Shown: positions 37,644-48,609 of the stretch, in pieces
Layout of the letters: each line of letters begins with the position of its first letter
Position numbering within the stretch: the stretch's first letter is position 1
Position numbers and translations under genes: made by a program
Assembly (NCBI RefSeq): GCF_020166435.1
Contig: NZ_JAINZP010000001.1
Location: 1 to 64,000, forward strand
Source: Pectobacterium versatile
GTDB lineage: Bacteria; Pseudomonadota; Gammaproteobacteria; Enterobacterales; Enterobacteriaceae
Length of the DNA stretch: 64,000 nucleotides
Direction of reading: 5' to 3'
Notes under the pieces: generated by a model
Database searches by the model: none
Seen by the model: only the letters and a program-made list of their open reading frames with translations
Told to the model about the DNA's origin: nothing

Positions 37644-38780
37644 ATGAAGATTCTGGTTGATGAGAATATGCCATATGCCCGCGAGCTATTTAGCCGTCTG
37701 GGGGAAGTGCAGGCCTTGCCGGGACGTCCTTTGCCGCGCGATCTGCTGGCAGACGCGGATGCGTTGATGGTGCGTTCGGTCACGAAGGTGAACGCGGATC
37801 TGCTGTCTGGTTCGGCGGTAAAATTTGTCGGCAGCGCGACGGCAGGCACCGATCATGTCGATGACACCTGGCTTAACGCCAACGGGATCGCGTTTTCTGC
37901 TGCCCCCGGCTGTAACGCCATCGCGGTAGTGGAGTACGTCTTTTCTTCTTTGCTGATGCTGGCCGAGCGTGATGGCTTTCAACTGCGTGATAAAACCGTA
38001 GGGATTGTCGGCGTGGGCAATGTTGGCAGACGTCTGGATGCGCGTCTGAAGGCCTGGGGTGTGAAAACGCTGCTGTGCGATCCGCCGCGTGCCGATCGCT
38101 GTGATGCGGGCGATTTCCTGCCGCTCGACACGCTGGTGCGTGATGCTGACATTCTGACGCTGCATACGCCGCTGTATCTCGATGGCCCGTACCGTACTCA
38201 CCATTTGGTTGATGCTGCCGTACTGAATGCATTTGCGGACGGACGTATTCTGATTAACGCCTGTCGTGGCCCGGTGGTGGACAACGCTGCACTGCTTGAG
38301 GCGCTGCAACAGGGTAAAAAACTCAGCGTCATTCTTGACGTATGGGAGCCGGAGCCCGCGTTATCGACCGACTTGCTGGCGCGGGTAGACATCGGCACAG
38401 CGCATATTGCTGGTTATACCTTGGAAGGAAAAGCGCGCGGCACCACGCAGGTGTTTGAGGCGTGGAGCGAGTTTATCGGAACCCCGCAGCAGGTGGCGCT
38501 TTCGTCGCTTTTGCCTGCGCCAGAGTATGCTGAAGTGACATTGACCGCACCGCTGGATGAGGCGCTGCTAAAACGTCTGGTGCATCTGGTGTATGATGTG
38601 CGTCGGGACGATGCGTTGTTGCGCCACGTAGCGCATCAGGAAGGCGAATTCGATCGCCTGCGTAAACATTATCAGGAACGACGCGAATGGTCGTCACTCC
38701 ATGTTATCTGCGCCGATGCTGACAGCGCAGATTGCCTGAACGCGCTGGGATTCACAGCGTCAGTGCGGGATGCACGTTAA
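37644..38780 (+). CDS. pdxB: Erythronate-4-phosphate dehydrogenase PdxB
   Basis: 378 residues. It oxidises 4-phosphoerythronate in pyridoxal phosphate synthesis. The NAD-binding motif [21 protein letters not shown] and the 2-hydroxyacid dehydrogenase catalytic residues in [10 protein letters not shown] (Arg), DVWEPEP (Glu) and [15 protein letters not shown] (His) are seen, followed by a PdxB dimerisation domain. ATG at 37644 follows GGAGAAG; the upstream part of the frame is not conserved. Confidence 0.96.
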   Translation: MKILVDENMPYARELFSRLGEVQALPGRPLPRDLLADADALMVRSVTKVNADLLSGSAVKFVGSATAGTDHVDDTWLNANGIAFSAAPGCNAIAVVEYVFSSLLMLAERDGFQLRDKTVGIVGVGNVGRRLDARLKAWGVKTLLCDPPRADRCDAGDFLPLDTLVRDADILTLHTPLYLDGPYRTHHLVDAAVLNAFADGRILINACRGPVVDNAALLEALQQGKKLSVILDVWEPEPALSTDLLARVDIGTAHIAGYTLEGKARGTTQVFEAWSEFIGTPQQVALSSLLPAPEYAEVTLTAPLDEALLKRLVHLVYDVRRDDALLRHVAHQEGEFDRLRKHYQERREWSSLHVICADADSADCLNALGFTASVRDAR

Positions 38781-38910
38781 CGGTGTTCCTCTGACGACGG
38801 TGTTGCGCGAGTATCACACTTTTTTATTCATAAACTGACAGACGGCGTCACTATCGTCTGTCGGTTCCATTCATGATTTGTGTTTCATTCAAAATTTGGG
38901 AGAGAACCAA

Positions 38911-39921
38911 ATGTCTGACGGCTGGAATATTGCTCTGCTGGGCGCAACGGGCGCAGTAGGCACGGCGTTACTGGAATTATTGCAGGAACGCGAATTCCCA
39001 GTGGGTGAACTGTATCCACTGGCCAGTGAACGTAGCGCGGGTGAAACCATACGTTTTAACGGCAAATCCTGTCTGGTCACCGATGTGGCCGATTTTGACT
39101 GGTCACAGGCGCAGCTGGCATTTTTTGTCGCCGGTCAGGATGCCAGCGCCCGCTATGCGGAAGACGCAGGAGACGCGGGCTGTCTGGTTATCGACAGCAG
39201 CGGTCTGTTTGCGCTGGAGCCGGATGTCCCGCTGGTCGTACCCGGCGTGAATACACATACGCTGGCAGATTATCGTAACCGCAATATTGTCGCGGTGGCC
39301 GACAGCCTGACCAGCCAACTGCTGACGGTGATTAAGCCGTTGACTGATGCGGCTGGGCTCTCGCGTCTGCATGTCGTCAATATGTTGTCGGTTTCCGCGC
39401 TCGGTAAAGCGGCGATAGACGATCTGGCGGGACAAAGTGCGCGTCTGCTGAATGGTGTTCCGCCTGAGGCCGGGCTTTTCCCGAAACAGCTGGCATTCAA
39501 TCTGTTGCCTTTACTGCCTGATGATGCAGGCAGCGTGCGTGAAGAGCGCGTTCTGGTCGATCAGGTGCGTAAAGTCTTGCAGGATGACGGATTGCCGATT
39601 TCAGTGACCTGCATTCAGTCCCCTGTGTTCTATGGTCATGCGCAGGTTGTTCATCTTGAATCACTGCGTCCGCTGTCTGCGGAAGAAGCGCGTGATGAAC
39701 TGCTCAATGCCGGGAATATTGAGGTAAGCGACGAGCAGGATTACCCGACGCAGGTTGGCGATGCGTCCGGCAATGGGCAACTGAGCGTCGGCTGTCTGCG
39801 TAATGATTACGGTATTCCTGAGCTACTGCAATTCTGGTCGGTTGCCGATAACGCTCGCTTTGGCGGCGCGCTGATGGCGGTGGAAACGGCAGAATGTCTG
39901 GTGCAGGAGTATCTCGGGTAA
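38911..39921 (+). CDS. usg: USG-1, aspartate-semialdehyde dehydrogenase paralogue
   Basis: A 336-residue homologue of aspartate-semialdehyde dehydrogenase with NADP site [18 protein letters not shown] and the family's C-terminal domain. The catalytic cysteine expected in the NC(T/S)T loop is replaced ([12 protein letters not shown]), as in E. coli Usg, so dehydrogenase activity is unlikely. The role is unknown. ATG at 38911 follows GGGAGAG. Its stop overlaps the truA start by one base. Confidence 0.92.
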   Translation: MSDGWNIALLGATGAVGTALLELLQEREFPVGELYPLASERSAGETIRFNGKSCLVTDVADFDWSQAQLAFFVAGQDASARYAEDAGDAGCLVIDSSGLFALEPDVPLVVPGVNTHTLADYRNRNIVAVADSLTSQLLTVIKPLTDAAGLSRLHVVNMLSVSALGKAAIDDLAGQSARLLNGVPPEAGLFPKQLAFNLLPLLPDDAGSVREERVLVDQVRKVLQDDGLPISVTCIQSPVFYGHAQVVHLESLRPLSAEEARDELLNAGNIEVSDEQDYPTQVGDASGNGQLSVGCLRNDYGIPELLQFWSVADNARFGGALMAVETAECLVQEYLG

Positions 39922-40772
39922 TGTCGGAAACCACTCAGGCGGAGGCGACTCAGGCCGATGCCGCTGCGGAAAACGAACGCGCCCCGCTGAAAATTGCGCT
40001 CGGCATTGAGTACGACGGTAGCCTCTATTATGGCTGGCAGCGCCAGATTGATGTCGCTAGCGTGCAGGCCTGTCTTGAAAAGGCGCTGAGCAAAGTCGCG
40101 GATGAACCGATAGAGGTGTTTTGCGCCGGGCGAACCGATGCTGGCGTTCACGGCACCGGGCAGGTTGTGCATTTTACCACGCATGCGATCCGAAAAGATG
40201 CCGCGTGGACGATGGGCGTGAATGCAAATTTACCGCCAGATATCGCGGTGCGCTGGGTGAAAACGGTGGATGAGGATTTCCATGCGCGTTTCAGCGCGAC
40301 GGCACGTCGCTACCGCTATGTCATCTACAATCACCGCTATCGTCCTGCTGTGCTTTCGCGTGGTATGACGCACTTTTATCACCCGTTAGACGTGGGAAGC
40401 ATGGAACGTGCCGGGCAATGCCTGTTGGGGGAGAATGATTTCACCTCTTTTCGGGCGGTGCAGTGCCAGTCGCGCACGCCGTGGCGCTATGTAAATCATT
40501 TAAAGGTTACACGTCACGGTGACTATATCGTGGTAGATATTAAGGCCAATGCGTTCGTTCATCATATGGTGCGTAATATTGTTGGCAGCCTGATGGACGT
40601 CGGCTGTGGCAATCGCCCCGAGTCGTGGATTGCAGAGCTGCTGGCGGCCAAAGATCGTACGCTGGCTGGCGCAACGGCCAGAGCCGAAGGGCTGTATTTG
40701 GTGGCGGTAGATTATCCCGCGCGTTTTGCTTTGCCGCAGCCTACGATGGGGCCGCTCTTTTTAGCCGATTGA
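39921..40772 (+). CDS. truA: tRNA pseudouridine(38-40) synthase TruA
   Basis: 283 residues. It makes pseudouridine at tRNA positions 38-40. The catalytic aspartate is in [18 protein letters not shown], preceded by [15 protein letters not shown] and followed by [13 protein letters not shown]. An Ala/Glu-rich leader of about 25 residues precedes the conserved start ([11 protein letters not shown]), somewhat longer than in E. coli (270). It is coupled to usg by TAATG. Confidence 0.96.
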   Translation: MSETTQAEATQADAAAENERAPLKIALGIEYDGSLYYGWQRQIDVASVQACLEKALSKVADEPIEVFCAGRTDAGVHGTGQVVHFTTHAIRKDAAWTMGVNANLPPDIAVRWVKTVDEDFHARFSATARRYRYVIYNHRYRPAVLSRGMTHFYHPLDVGSMERAGQCLLGENDFTSFRAVQCQSRTPWRYVNHLKVTRHGDYIVVDIKANAFVHHMVRNIVGSLMDVGCGNRPESWIAELLAAKDRTLAGATARAEGLYLVAVDYPARFALPQPTMGPLFLAD

Positions 40773-40807
40773 CGTTTTTGTTGTAACGAGTGCGCCTTTT
40801 ACCTGTT

Positions 40808-40846
40808 GCACGCTGCCAGATGGCCGTAGGCCAAAAGGCAGGGTGC
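40808..40846. other. Long interrupted palindrome between truA and dedA
   Basis: Three nested perfect arms pair symmetrically: GCAC/GTGC, CTGCC/GGCAG and TGGCC/GGCCA, separated by one- and three-base bulges, with a GTA loop. It gives a 39-base hairpin with 14 base pairs and no T-run, so it is a processing, stability or operator element rather than a classic terminator. Confidence 0.6.
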
Positions 40847-40966
40847 GATGCGTATTAAAGACGAGGCTATTCAGCGTGCTATACGCAAGGCAACACGGAT
40901 AGTGCGGCTGCTTTGCGTATATCGACCGCGTGCGTTCGATAGACACTTTGGGGAGAAGAAGTTGTG

Positions 40967-41629
40967 ATGGAGTTTATACAGTTTATTATTGATTTTATTC
41001 TGCACATTGACGTTCACCTGGCGGAACTGGTGGCGCAATATGGTGTCTGGGTTTATGCCATTTTGTTCCTGATTCTGTTCTGTGAGACTGGACTGGTGGT
41101 GACACCGTTTCTGCCGGGAGATTCGCTGCTGTTTGTCGCAGGGGCGCTGGCGGCGCTGCCGTCGAACGATCTGAATGTGCACACGATGGTGTTCCTGATG
41201 ATCGTGGCCGCGATTACGGGCGATGCGGTGAACTACACTATTGGACGACTGTTCGGTGAGAAGCTGTTTAGCAACCCGAACTCAAAGATTTTCCGCCGCA
41301 GCTATCTGGATAAAACGCATGCGTTTTACGCACGTCACGGTGGCAAGACGATAATTCTGGCGCGCTTTGTCCCGATTGTGAGAACATTTGCGCCGTTTGT
41401 CGCTGGGATGGGGCACATGAGCTATCGGCATTTTGCAGCCTATAATGTCATTGGTGCGCTGCTGTGGGTGTTGTCATTCACCTATGCGGGCTATCTGTTT
41501 GGCGATTTGCCGGTAGTGCAGGAAAATCTGAAATTACTGATTGTCGCGATTATTTTTCTCTCTATCCTGCCGGGCATTATTGAGATTGCCCGTCACCGTA
41601 GAGCGGCTTCGCGCGGCAATGTAAAATAA
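40967..41629 (+). CDS. dedA: DedA family inner-membrane protein
   Basis: A 220-residue DedA (SNARE-associated/VTT domain) protein with several membrane segments, implicated in lipid flipping and envelope homeostasis. Conserved features include [36 protein letters not shown] and the arginine motif [21 protein letters not shown] at 40967 has GGGAGAAG upstream; a GTG lies one codon earlier. Confidence 0.95.
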   Translation: MEFIQFIIDFILHIDVHLAELVAQYGVWVYAILFLILFCETGLVVTPFLPGDSLLFVAGALAALPSNDLNVHTMVFLMIVAAITGDAVNYTIGRLFGEKLFSNPNSKIFRRSYLDKTHAFYARHGGKTIILARFVPIVRTFAPFVAGMGHMSYRHFAAYNVIGALLWVLSFTYAGYLFGDLPVVQENLKLLIVAIIFLSILPGIIEIARHRRAASRGNVK

Positions 41630-41853
41630 GTGAAGTATTTTAACATCCGGTTTGACCAGTTTTTTATCCACAGTACCGGAACGTTATGGTTTAATGGGCA
41701 GCATTTATGGTCTGTTCTTGGGAACACCCTTGGTGCCGATGCCTTTGTACCGCGATTGTCGTGCGTCTCAGGCATTTTTTCATTGGCAATGTTGTCAGGG
41801 AATAACATGAACAGCGGACTGGCATTTGCCAGGTTCAAGCAGAAAGGTTATCA

Positions 41854-42771
41854 ATGAGCTGGATTGAACGAATTCTTAACAAAAGCAATATTACACCGAC
41901 CCGCAAAGCGAACATCCCTGAAGGGGTCTGGACAAAATGTGATAGCTGCGGTCAGGTTCTTTATCGTGCTGAGTTGGAGCGCAATCTGGGTGTCTGCCCG
42001 AAGTGCGATCACCATATGCGCCTTTCCGCGCGCGCCCGTCTACAGGCTTTTCTGGATAAAGAAAACACTGTCGAGTTGGGAAGCGAACTGGAACCGAAGG
42101 ATGTCCTGAAATTCCGGGATTCCAAAAAATATAAAGATCGTCTGATTTCTGCACAGAAACAGTCCGATGAGAAAGATGCGCTGGTCGTGATGAAAGGCAC
42201 ACTGTACGGCATGCCGATTGTCGTCGCGTCATTTGAGTTCTCTTTCATGGGCGGTTCAATGGCGTCTGTTGTGGGTGCGCGCTTTGTGCGTGCCGTTGAG
42301 CAGTCGTTGGAAGACGGTTGTCCGCTGGTGTGCTTCTCCGCCAGTGGCGGTGCGCGTATGCAGGAAGCGCTGATGTCGCTGATGCAAATGGCGAAAACCA
42401 GTGCCGCATTGGCCAAAATGCGCGATCGTGGCTTGCCTTACATTTCAGTACTGACCGATCCGACTATGGGCGGTGTTTCCGCGAGTCTGGCGATGCTGGG
42501 CGACCTGAACATTGCCGAGCCGAAAGCGCTGATCGGTTTTGCCGGCCCACGCGTTATCGAACAAACCGTGCGTGAAAAACTGCCGCCGGGCTTCCAGCGC
42601 AGTGAATTCCTGATTGAGAAAGGGGCGATCGATATGATCGTTCGTCGTCCGGAAATGCGCTACAAGCTGGCCACTATTCTTGCCAAACTGACGAACCATC
42701 CAGAACCGGGCAACGATGACGTGGAAATCCGCAGCGATGCGCCGTCTGAATCATCACAGGATGACGCATAA
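41854..42771 (+). CDS. accD: Acetyl-CoA carboxylase carboxyltransferase beta subunit AccD
   Basis: 305 residues. With AccA it transfers CO2 from biotin to acetyl-CoA to make malonyl-CoA. The N-terminal zinc ribbon is [18 protein letters not shown] followed by VCPKC, and the crotonase-type core includes [20 protein letters not shown] and [24 protein letters not shown] lies before the ATG. Confidence 0.98.
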   Translation: MSWIERILNKSNITPTRKANIPEGVWTKCDSCGQVLYRAELERNLGVCPKCDHHMRLSARARLQAFLDKENTVELGSELEPKDVLKFRDSKKYKDRLISAQKQSDEKDALVVMKGTLYGMPIVVASFEFSFMGGSMASVVGARFVRAVEQSLEDGCPLVCFSASGGARMQEALMSLMQMAKTSAALAKMRDRGLPYISVLTDPTMGGVSASLAMLGDLNIAEPKALIGFAGPRVIEQTVREKLPPGFQRSEFLIEKGAIDMIVRRPEMRYKLATILAKLTNHPEPGNDDVEIRSDAPSESSQDDA

Positions 42772-42876
42772 TTGACATGATGGGCAGGACGTGTGGTACT
42801 CGACCACGTCGTTCTCGACCGAGTAGCAATACGCACGCTCTGCCCGCAATGAACCGTAAGCTAGTGAACGGGACTC

Positions 42877-44145
42877 ATGGATACTCTTCAAATACCTCAA
42901 GCCACGTCACCTTTGGTCACGTGGCTTCATTATCTTGAGCACCTGCACGCTCAGGCCATTGATTTAGGTCTGGATCGCGTTAAGCAGGTTGCCGAACATC
43001 TCCAACTGCTCCAGCCTGCCACCACGGTTTTCACCGTCGCGGGGACAAACGGCAAAGGAACGACCTGCTGTACGCTGGAGTCCATTCTGTTAGCCGCCGG
43101 GCTGCGGGTGGGTGTGTACAGTTCTCCCCACCTTGTTCGCTATACCGAGCGAGTGCGTATTCAGGGCAAAGAATTGCCTGAAGCGCTGCATACTCAAGCG
43201 TTTGCGGATATCGAAGCAGGGAGAGGGGCGGTATCGCTCACCTATTTTGAATTCGGTACGCTGTCGGCGCTGCAACTCTTCAAGCAGGCGAATCTGGATG
43301 TCGTCATTCTGGAAGTCGGGCTAGGCGGGCGGTTGGATGCCACCAATATTGTGGATGCGGATGTATCCGTGGTAACCAGCATCGCGATCGACCATACCGA
43401 TTGGTTAGGTAACGATCGGGAAAGCATTGGCCGCGAGAAAGCCGGGATATTTCGGCAGGGGAGACCAGCCGTTGTTGGCGAGCCGGATATGCCAGAAACG
43501 ATTGCCGACGTTGCCGTTGAGAAAGGCGCGCAACTGCGCCGCCGTGGTCGCGACTGGGAATATTCAATGCAGCGCGAGACGTGGAGCTGGCAGGATAAAC
43601 AGCGCGAGCTATCACGATTGCCGTTACCCAACGTTCCGTTAGCCAATGCCGCTACGGCACTGGCTGCATTGCACTATTCTTCACTCAACGTGAGTGAAGA
43701 GGCGATTCGACAAGGCTTGCAGCACGCAGTATTACCCGGTCGTTTTCAGACCGTGCAGGCGTCACCGCGATTGATTCTTGATGTTGCGCACAACCCTCAT
43801 GCGGCGGCGTATTTGGCAAACCGTTTGGTCGGGCTGCCGAAAACCGGAAAAGTGCGGGCTGTCGTCGGCATGCTGTCGGATAAAGACATCGCCGGTACGC
43901 TGGCCCACTTAACACCCGTGGTGGATGAGTGGTATTGCGCACCGCTGGAAGGGCCGCGTGGCGCAACGGCTCAGCAGATTGCTGAGCACCTGACGCGCAG
44001 CCAATCGTTCCCCGATGTCGTTACCGCCTGGCAGCAGGCGATGTCCGAGGCGACGGAGCAGGATATCGTCATTGTGTGTGGATCTTTTCATACGGTAGCG
44101 CATGTGATGGAAGCGCTGGATGAGGAGAAGGCGAATGGCGAGTAA
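42877..44145 (+). CDS. folC: Folylpolyglutamate/dihydrofolate synthase FolC
   Basis: 422 residues. It adds glutamate to dihydropteroate and folates. The Mur-ligase-type P-loop is TVAGTNGKGTTCCTLE, then GLGGRLDATNIVDADV and the C-terminal domain with LDVAHNPHAAAYLA. Its last 11 bp overlap dedD. Confidence 0.97.
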   Translation: MDTLQIPQATSPLVTWLHYLEHLHAQAIDLGLDRVKQVAEHLQLLQPATTVFTVAGTNGKGTTCCTLESILLAAGLRVGVYSSPHLVRYTERVRIQGKELPEALHTQAFADIEAGRGAVSLTYFEFGTLSALQLFKQANLDVVILEVGLGGRLDATNIVDADVSVVTSIAIDHTDWLGNDRESIGREKAGIFRQGRPAVVGEPDMPETIADVAVEKGAQLRRRGRDWEYSMQRETWSWQDKQRELSRLPLPNVPLANAATALAALHYSSLNVSEEAIRQGLQHAVLPGRFQTVQASPRLILDVAHNPHAAAYLANRLVGLPKTGKVRAVVGMLSDKDIAGTLAHLTPVVDEWYCAPLEGPRGATAQQIAEHLTRSQSFPDVVTAWQQAMSEATEQDIVIVCGSFHTVAHVMEALDEEKANGE

Positions 44146-44902
44146 ATTTCAGAATCGGCTGGTCGGTACGGTTATTCTGGTCGCGCTGGGCGTGATCGTC
44201 TTACCCGGCCTTCTGGACGGCAAGAAAAAGCACTACGAAGACGAGTTTGCATCGATTCCGCTGATCCCCAAACCGGGTGACAGCAATGAGATGGAAGCGC
44301 TGCCTGCGCTGAACCCGTCCTTGCCGAGTCAGCCGCCGGAAGGGGCGGAAGCGGCGATGCAAAACAACGCTGAAGCCGAAGCGAGATCATCCACATCATC
44401 TACAACTACAGCACCTGAAACCACGACGCAGGCGCCGCCATCGTCCCATTCTGGCACGAATACGCCAGCCATGACGGCACCGCCAGTGGTGGTTGAGCGT
44501 CCGCCGGTTCAGACGCCCGCGCCGGTGACGCCGAAGCCTCAGCCAAAACCTGAGGTGAAGCCAGAAGTGAAACCAGAGGTGAAACCTAAGCCAGAGCCTA
44601 AACCGGAACCCAAACCGGAAGTGAAGCCTGAAACGCAGCCGACGCAGCAAGCGCCTGTCGGACAGGCCTATATTGTGCAGCTTGGTGCGCTGAAAAACGC
44701 GGATAAGGTGAACGAGATTGTCGCTAAGCTTCGTCTCTCTGGCTACCGCGCGTATACCGTGCCATCAACGCCGGTTTCAGGCGAAATCACCCGTATTTAC
44801 GTGGGACCGGATGCCTCGAAGCAGAAGCTGGAGTCTTCACTGGGCGAGCTGAAACAGCTCAGTGGGCTAAGCGGTCAGGTGCGAGCACATTCCGTTCGTT
44901 GA
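44135..44902 (+). CDS. dedD: Cell division protein DedD (SPOR domain)
   Basis: 255 residues. A single N-terminal membrane anchor (RLVGTVILVALGVIVLPGLL) is followed by a periplasmic linker with a Pro/Lys/Glu repeat tract (PKPEVKPEVKPEPKPE type, about residues 130-178), then a C-terminal SPOR domain (AYIVQLGALKNADKVNEIV) that binds denuded septal peptidoglycan. The repeat-rich linker is longer than in E. coli (220 residues in total). ATG at 44135 lies within the end of folC. Confidence 0.94.
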   Translation: MASKFQNRLVGTVILVALGVIVLPGLLDGKKKHYEDEFASIPLIPKPGDSNEMEALPALNPSLPSQPPEGAEAAMQNNAEAEARSSTSSTTTAPETTTQAPPSSHSGTNTPAMTAPPVVVERPPVQTPAPVTPKPQPKPEVKPEVKPEVKPKPEPKPEPKPEVKPETQPTQQAPVGQAYIVQLGALKNADKVNEIVAKLRLSGYRAYTVPSTPVSGEITRIYVGPDASKQKLESSLGELKQLSGLSGQVRAHSVR

Positions 44903-45234
44903 GGTCGTCGAGCGTGATGATTACGTGATGGATGGTTCGCAGTTGGCCACGTAAAGCAGTCGAGCACGTAAATAAGCAAAAGCAGGCCGCGGGGATGAGG
45001 TTCACATCGGTGATACGTCGCCCCGCATCTGTTTTAAGATGCCTGCTGTGAGTTTTGAGATGCCGAGAGTTAATAGAATCAGGCATGACGTCTTGTCGGT
45101 TTTTTCGCCTGATTATCTATCGATGAAATCGGCGGAAATACGCTACGCAAACGTTTTCTTTTTCTGTTAGAATGCGCCGCGAACAGGATGACGTAGCGGC
45201 TTATCGGTAGCATCGTTCATTATTAGGATAGTTC
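44903..45234. other. Intergenic region upstream of cvpA
   Basis: About 330 bp. The 3' end carries the purine-regulated promoter with a PurR site at 45145 and a -10-like TAGAAT at 45168-45173. The rest shows only a short direct repeat (AAGATGCC and GAGATGCC near 45036-45065) and no gene. Confidence 0.5.
45145..45160 (+). promoter_or_regulatory. PurR operator of cvpA-purF
   Basis: ACGCAAACGTTTTCTT matches the PurR consensus ACGCAAACGTTTTCGT with one difference and lies at the -35 position relative to TAGAAT. Confidence 0.85.
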
Positions 45235-45735
45235 ATGGTTTGGGTTGATTACGTCATTATTGGCATCATCGGATTTTCGGCTCTGGTTAGCCTGATCCGG
45301 GGGTTTGTTCGCGAAGCGCTGTCGTTAGTAACCTGGGGATGTGCTTTTTTTGTCGCCAGCCATTACTACGCTTACCTCGCGGTCTACTTCACCCGTTTTG
45401 ATGATGAGCTGGTGCGTAACGGCATTGCGATTGCCATTCTGTTTATTGCAACGTTGATTGTGGGAGCTATCGTCAACTATGTGATTAGTTCACTGGTTGA
45501 ACGTACCGGATTATCCGGCACCGATCGCGTTCTGGGCATCTGTTTTGGTGCGCTGCGTGGGGTGCTGATCGTTTCCGCACTGCTATTCTTTCTGGATACG
45601 TTCACCGGTTTTTCACAAAGTGATGACTGGAAGCAATCCCAGTTAATCCCGCAGTTCAGTTATATTATCAGGTGGTTTTTTGACTACCTGCAAAGCACGT
45701 CAAGTTTCTTGCCGCAGCATTTACCGCTGCGGTAG
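45235..45735 (+). CDS. cvpA: Colicin V production protein CvpA
   Basis: A 166-residue inner-membrane protein with four segments ([21 protein letters not shown] at the N-terminus; [20 protein letters not shown]). It is needed for colicin V export in E. coli and otherwise poorly understood. It forms the first gene of the cvpA-purF operon. Confidence 0.95.
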   Translation: MVWVDYVIIGIIGFSALVSLIRGFVREALSLVTWGCAFFVASHYYAYLAVYFTRFDDELVRNGIAIAILFIATLIVGAIVNYVISSLVERTGLSGTDRVLGICFGALRGVLIVSALLFFLDTFTGFSQSDDWKQSQLIPQFSYIIRWFFDYLQSTSSFLPQHLPLR

Positions 45736-45756
45736 CGCTGATGAGGAAAAGACACC

Positions 45757-47274
45757 ATGTGCGGTATTGTCGGTATCGCCGGTTTTACACCGGTCAACCA
45801 GTCGATTTATGACGCGTTAACGGTGTTGCAACACCGTGGGCAGGATGCTGCGGGTATTGTGACCATCGATGCCTTTAATTGTTTTCGCCTGCGTAAGGCC
45901 AATGGCCTGGTGAAAGATGTGTTTGAAGCGCGGCACATGCAACGCTTACAGGGCAACATGGGGCTTGGCCATGTGCGTTATCCGACTGCGGGCAGTTCCA
46001 GCGCCTCGGAAGCACAGCCTTTCTATGTTAACTCTCCGTTCGGCATCACGCTGGCTCACAACGGTAACCTGACTAACGCCCACGAACTGCGTAAAAAGCT
46101 GTTCGAGCAGGAGCGCCGTCACGTTAACACCACGTCTGATTCTGAAATTCTGCTGAATATTTTCGCCAGAGAACTGGACCGTTTCCAACACTACCCGCTG
46201 GAAGCCGATAATATTTTTGCGGCCGTTGCCGCGACGCACCAGCAAATTCGCGGTGCCTATGCCTGTGTTGGCATGATTATCGGTCACGGTATGGTGGCTT
46301 TCCGCGATCCTAATGGGATTCGTCCTCTGGTGATTGGTAAGCGCGATCTGGAAGATGGCCGCAGCGAGTATATGGTGGCGTCAGAAAGCGTCGCGCTGGA
46401 TACGCTGGGCTTTGAATTTTTACGCGATGTGGCGCCGGGAGAAGCGATCTACATTACGGAAAAAGGGCAGCTGTTTACCCGCCAGTGTGCAGAGAATCCA
46501 AAGAGCAATCCGTGCCTGTTCGAATATGTCTACTTCGCTCGCCCGGATTCCTTCATCGATAAAATTTCGGTCTACAGCGCACGCGTTCGCATGGGCCAGA
46601 AGCTCGGTGAAAAAATTGCGCGCCAGTGGGAAGATCTCGATATTGATGTCGTGATCCCGATTCCTGAAACCTCTTGTGATATTGCGTTGGAAATCGCGCG
46701 CATTATCAACAAGCCGTATCGTCAGGGATTTGTGAAAAACCGCTATGTTGGCCGCACGTTTATCATGCCGGGGCAGCAGGCGCGTAAGAAATCGGTACGC
46801 CGTAAGCTGAACGCCAACCGTGCTGAGTTCCGTGACAAGAATGTACTGCTGGTGGATGACTCCATCGTGCGTGGTACAACGTCGGAGCAGATTGTGGAGA
46901 TGGCTCGTGAAGCAGGAGCCAAGCGTGTTTATCTGGCCTCAGCGGCACCGGAAATTCGCTTCCCTAACGTGTACGGCATCGATATGCCAAGTGTCAATGA
47001 ACTGATTGCCCACGGTCGCGAAGTGGATGAAATCTGTAAAATTATTGGTGCCGATGAGCTGATATTCCAGGATCTCGACGATCTGATTGAAGCCGCGCGT
47101 GAAGATAACCCGGATATCGCTCAGTTTGAATGCTCGGTGTTCAACGGAATTTACGTGACAAAGGATGTCGATCAAGGTTATCTGGATTATCTGGAAGTTT
47201 TACGTAACGACGATGCCAAAGCGCTGCGTAGCCAGAATGAAGTTGAAGATCTGGAATTGCACAACGAAGGTTAA
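45757..47274 (+). CDS. purF: Amidophosphoribosyltransferase PurF
   Basis: 505 residues. It catalyses the first committed step of purine synthesis (PRPP + glutamine to phosphoribosylamine). Cys2 of MCGIVGIAG is the glutamine amidotransferase nucleophile after Met removal. The PRPP motif is [29 protein letters not shown] lies before the ATG and a terminator follows. Confidence 0.98.
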   Translation: MCGIVGIAGFTPVNQSIYDALTVLQHRGQDAAGIVTIDAFNCFRLRKANGLVKDVFEARHMQRLQGNMGLGHVRYPTAGSSSASEAQPFYVNSPFGITLAHNGNLTNAHELRKKLFEQERRHVNTTSDSEILLNIFARELDRFQHYPLEADNIFAAVAATHQQIRGAYACVGMIIGHGMVAFRDPNGIRPLVIGKRDLEDGRSEYMVASESVALDTLGFEFLRDVAPGEAIYITEKGQLFTRQCAENPKSNPCLFEYVYFARPDSFIDKISVYSARVRMGQKLGEKIARQWEDLDIDVVIPIPETSCDIALEIARIINKPYRQGFVKNRYVGRTFIMPGQQARKKSVRRKLNANRAEFRDKNVLLVDDSIVRGTTSEQIVEMAREAGAKRVYLASAAPEIRFPNVYGIDMPSVNELIAHGREVDEICKIIGADELIFQDLDDLIEAAREDNPDIAQFECSVFNGIYVTKDVDQGYLDYLEVLRNDDAKALRSQNEVEDLELHNEG

Positions 47275-47304
47275 CAGCTAGTCGCACATTAAGCTGTGTT
47301 GAAG

Positions 47305-47333
47305 GGGGAGGACGCGAAAGTGTCCTCCCCTTT
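47305..47333 (+). terminator. Rho-independent terminator of purF
   Basis: GGGGAGGAC pairs with GTCCTCCCC around a small A-rich loop, followed by TTTGTT. Confidence 0.85.
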
Positions 47334-47334
47334 G

Positions 47335-47400
47335 TTGTATGTAGAGAAAAGTTGTATGTAGAGAAAATTTTGTATGGAGAGAAAAATAGCATAGAGAAAA
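47335..47400. repeat. Short direct repeats between purF and ubiX
   Basis: TTGTATGTAGAGAAAA occurs perfectly at 47335-47350 and 47352-47367, with one mismatch at 47370-47385, and degenerately (AGCATAGAGAAAA) at 47388-47400. The period is 17-18 bp. Confidence 0.85.
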
Positions 47401-47505
47401 CAGTGTTTCGGTGCTTATCCTTGCTTATCGCTAATCAATGCGGCAAAGTTTGCGCAGATGATTTTTCCGCGTTTCTGCTGACGCGGCCAGCCAGAGGCAG
47501 TATGA

Positions 47506-48078
47506 ATGAAGCGACTCATTGTAGGAATTTCCGGTGCCAGCGGCGTCATTTACGGCATCCGGCTGCTACAGGTTTTACAGACGCTGGAAGGTATCGAAAC
47601 GCATCTGATCATGAGTCAGGCCGCCCGACAGACGCTGGCGTTAGAAACGGATTTTAGCCTGCGTGACGTGCAGGCGCTGGCCGATGTGGTACACGACACG
47701 CGTGATATTGCTGCCAGCGTCTCTTCGGGGTCGTTTAAAACGGCGGGGATGGTGATTTTACCCTGTTCGATAAAAACCCTTTCCGGCATTGTGCACAGCT
47801 ACAGCGACAATCTATTGACCCGCGCGGCTGATGTGGTGCTGAAGGAGCGTCGTCCTCTGGTACTGGGGGTGCGTGAAACGCCGCTACATTTAGGGCATTT
47901 GCGGTTGATGACCACCGCCGTTGAACTGGGGGCGATAATCATGCCGCCGGTGCCTGCATTTTATCATCGCCCAGAAAGTGTGCAGGATATTGTCGATCAG
48001 ACGGTGAATCGTATTCTGGACCAGTTTGACATCGACCTGCCAAAAGATCTCTTTATCCGCTGGCAAGGTGCGTCGTAG
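47506..48078 (+). CDS. ubiX: Flavin prenyltransferase UbiX
   Basis: 190 residues. It makes the prenylated FMN cofactor used by UbiD in ubiquinone synthesis. It has the flavin-binding IVGISGASGVIYGIRLLQVL, the SSGSFKTAGMVILPCSIKTL block and a C-terminal RETPLHLGHLRLM. An out-of-frame ATG lies four bases before the true start. Confidence 0.96.
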   Translation: MKRLIVGISGASGVIYGIRLLQVLQTLEGIETHLIMSQAARQTLALETDFSLRDVQALADVVHDTRDIAASVSSGSFKTAGMVILPCSIKTLSGIVHSYSDNLLTRAADVVLKERRPLVLGVRETPLHLGHLRLMTTAVELGAIIMPPVPAFYHRPESVQDIVDQTVNRILDQFDIDLPKDLFIRWQGAS

Positions 48079-48160
48079 CAGGATAGCGGCTCAGACACGC
48101 TATTTTTTTCTCTCGGGTCGGTAAACGTTTACTGCCCTTTTTTTGTGCCTTTTTATCACA

Positions 48161-48199
48161 TTGCACTAATTTTGTGCGCAAAAGCACCAAAATGGTGCA
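48161..48199 (+). promoter_or_regulatory. Two tandem NtrC-like sites upstream of hisJ
   Basis: TTGCACTAATTTTGTGCG (48161-48178) and AGCACCAAAATGGTGCA (48183-48199) match the NtrC dyad GCAC-N5-(T/G)GTGC. Their spacing and location about 175 bp upstream of the sigma54-like promoter suit an enhancer. Confidence 0.75.
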
Positions 48200-48347
48200 T
48201 TTAAGTTTTTGTATTCATGCCAATGTTATCTATCCTTATTGTTACACGCTAAAAATATCCTCTGAAAATATTGCAGAATCAAATGGTTAACCCTTACTTT
48301 CTGCGCGCTTCGCTCATGGGGTTTTTACGACATCCCTACGTTCATTG

Positions 48348-48363
48348 TGGCATGAAAACTGCT
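48348..48363 (+). promoter_or_regulatory. Sigma54-type promoter of hisJQMP
   Basis: TGGCATGAAAACTGCT has the required GG at -24 and GC at -12 with exact spacing (consensus TGGCAC-N5-TTGCA). Transcription would start near 48375, giving a leader of about 235 bases that includes the ERIC. Confidence 0.68.
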
Positions 48364-48427
48364 ACAAAAACGGTAATAGTCGGCATAGAAAACAAATAGC
48401 ACTCATATCGTTCATTTTTAAAACAAT

Positions 48428-48553
<126 letters not shown>

Positions 48554-48609
48554 AATCGTTCCGACATTGACGACACATGACATCAATCACTCATGATAAG
48601 GGTAGCAAT

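Noticed and set aside
41630-41857. 75-codon frame between dedA and accD
   Set aside because: GTG start without a site and unconserved-looking product; the region is better read as the accD leader.
44540-44645. Repeat array in dedD as a possible separate repeat element
   Set aside because: In-frame Pro/Lys/Glu codon repeats forming the normal periplasmic linker of DedD.
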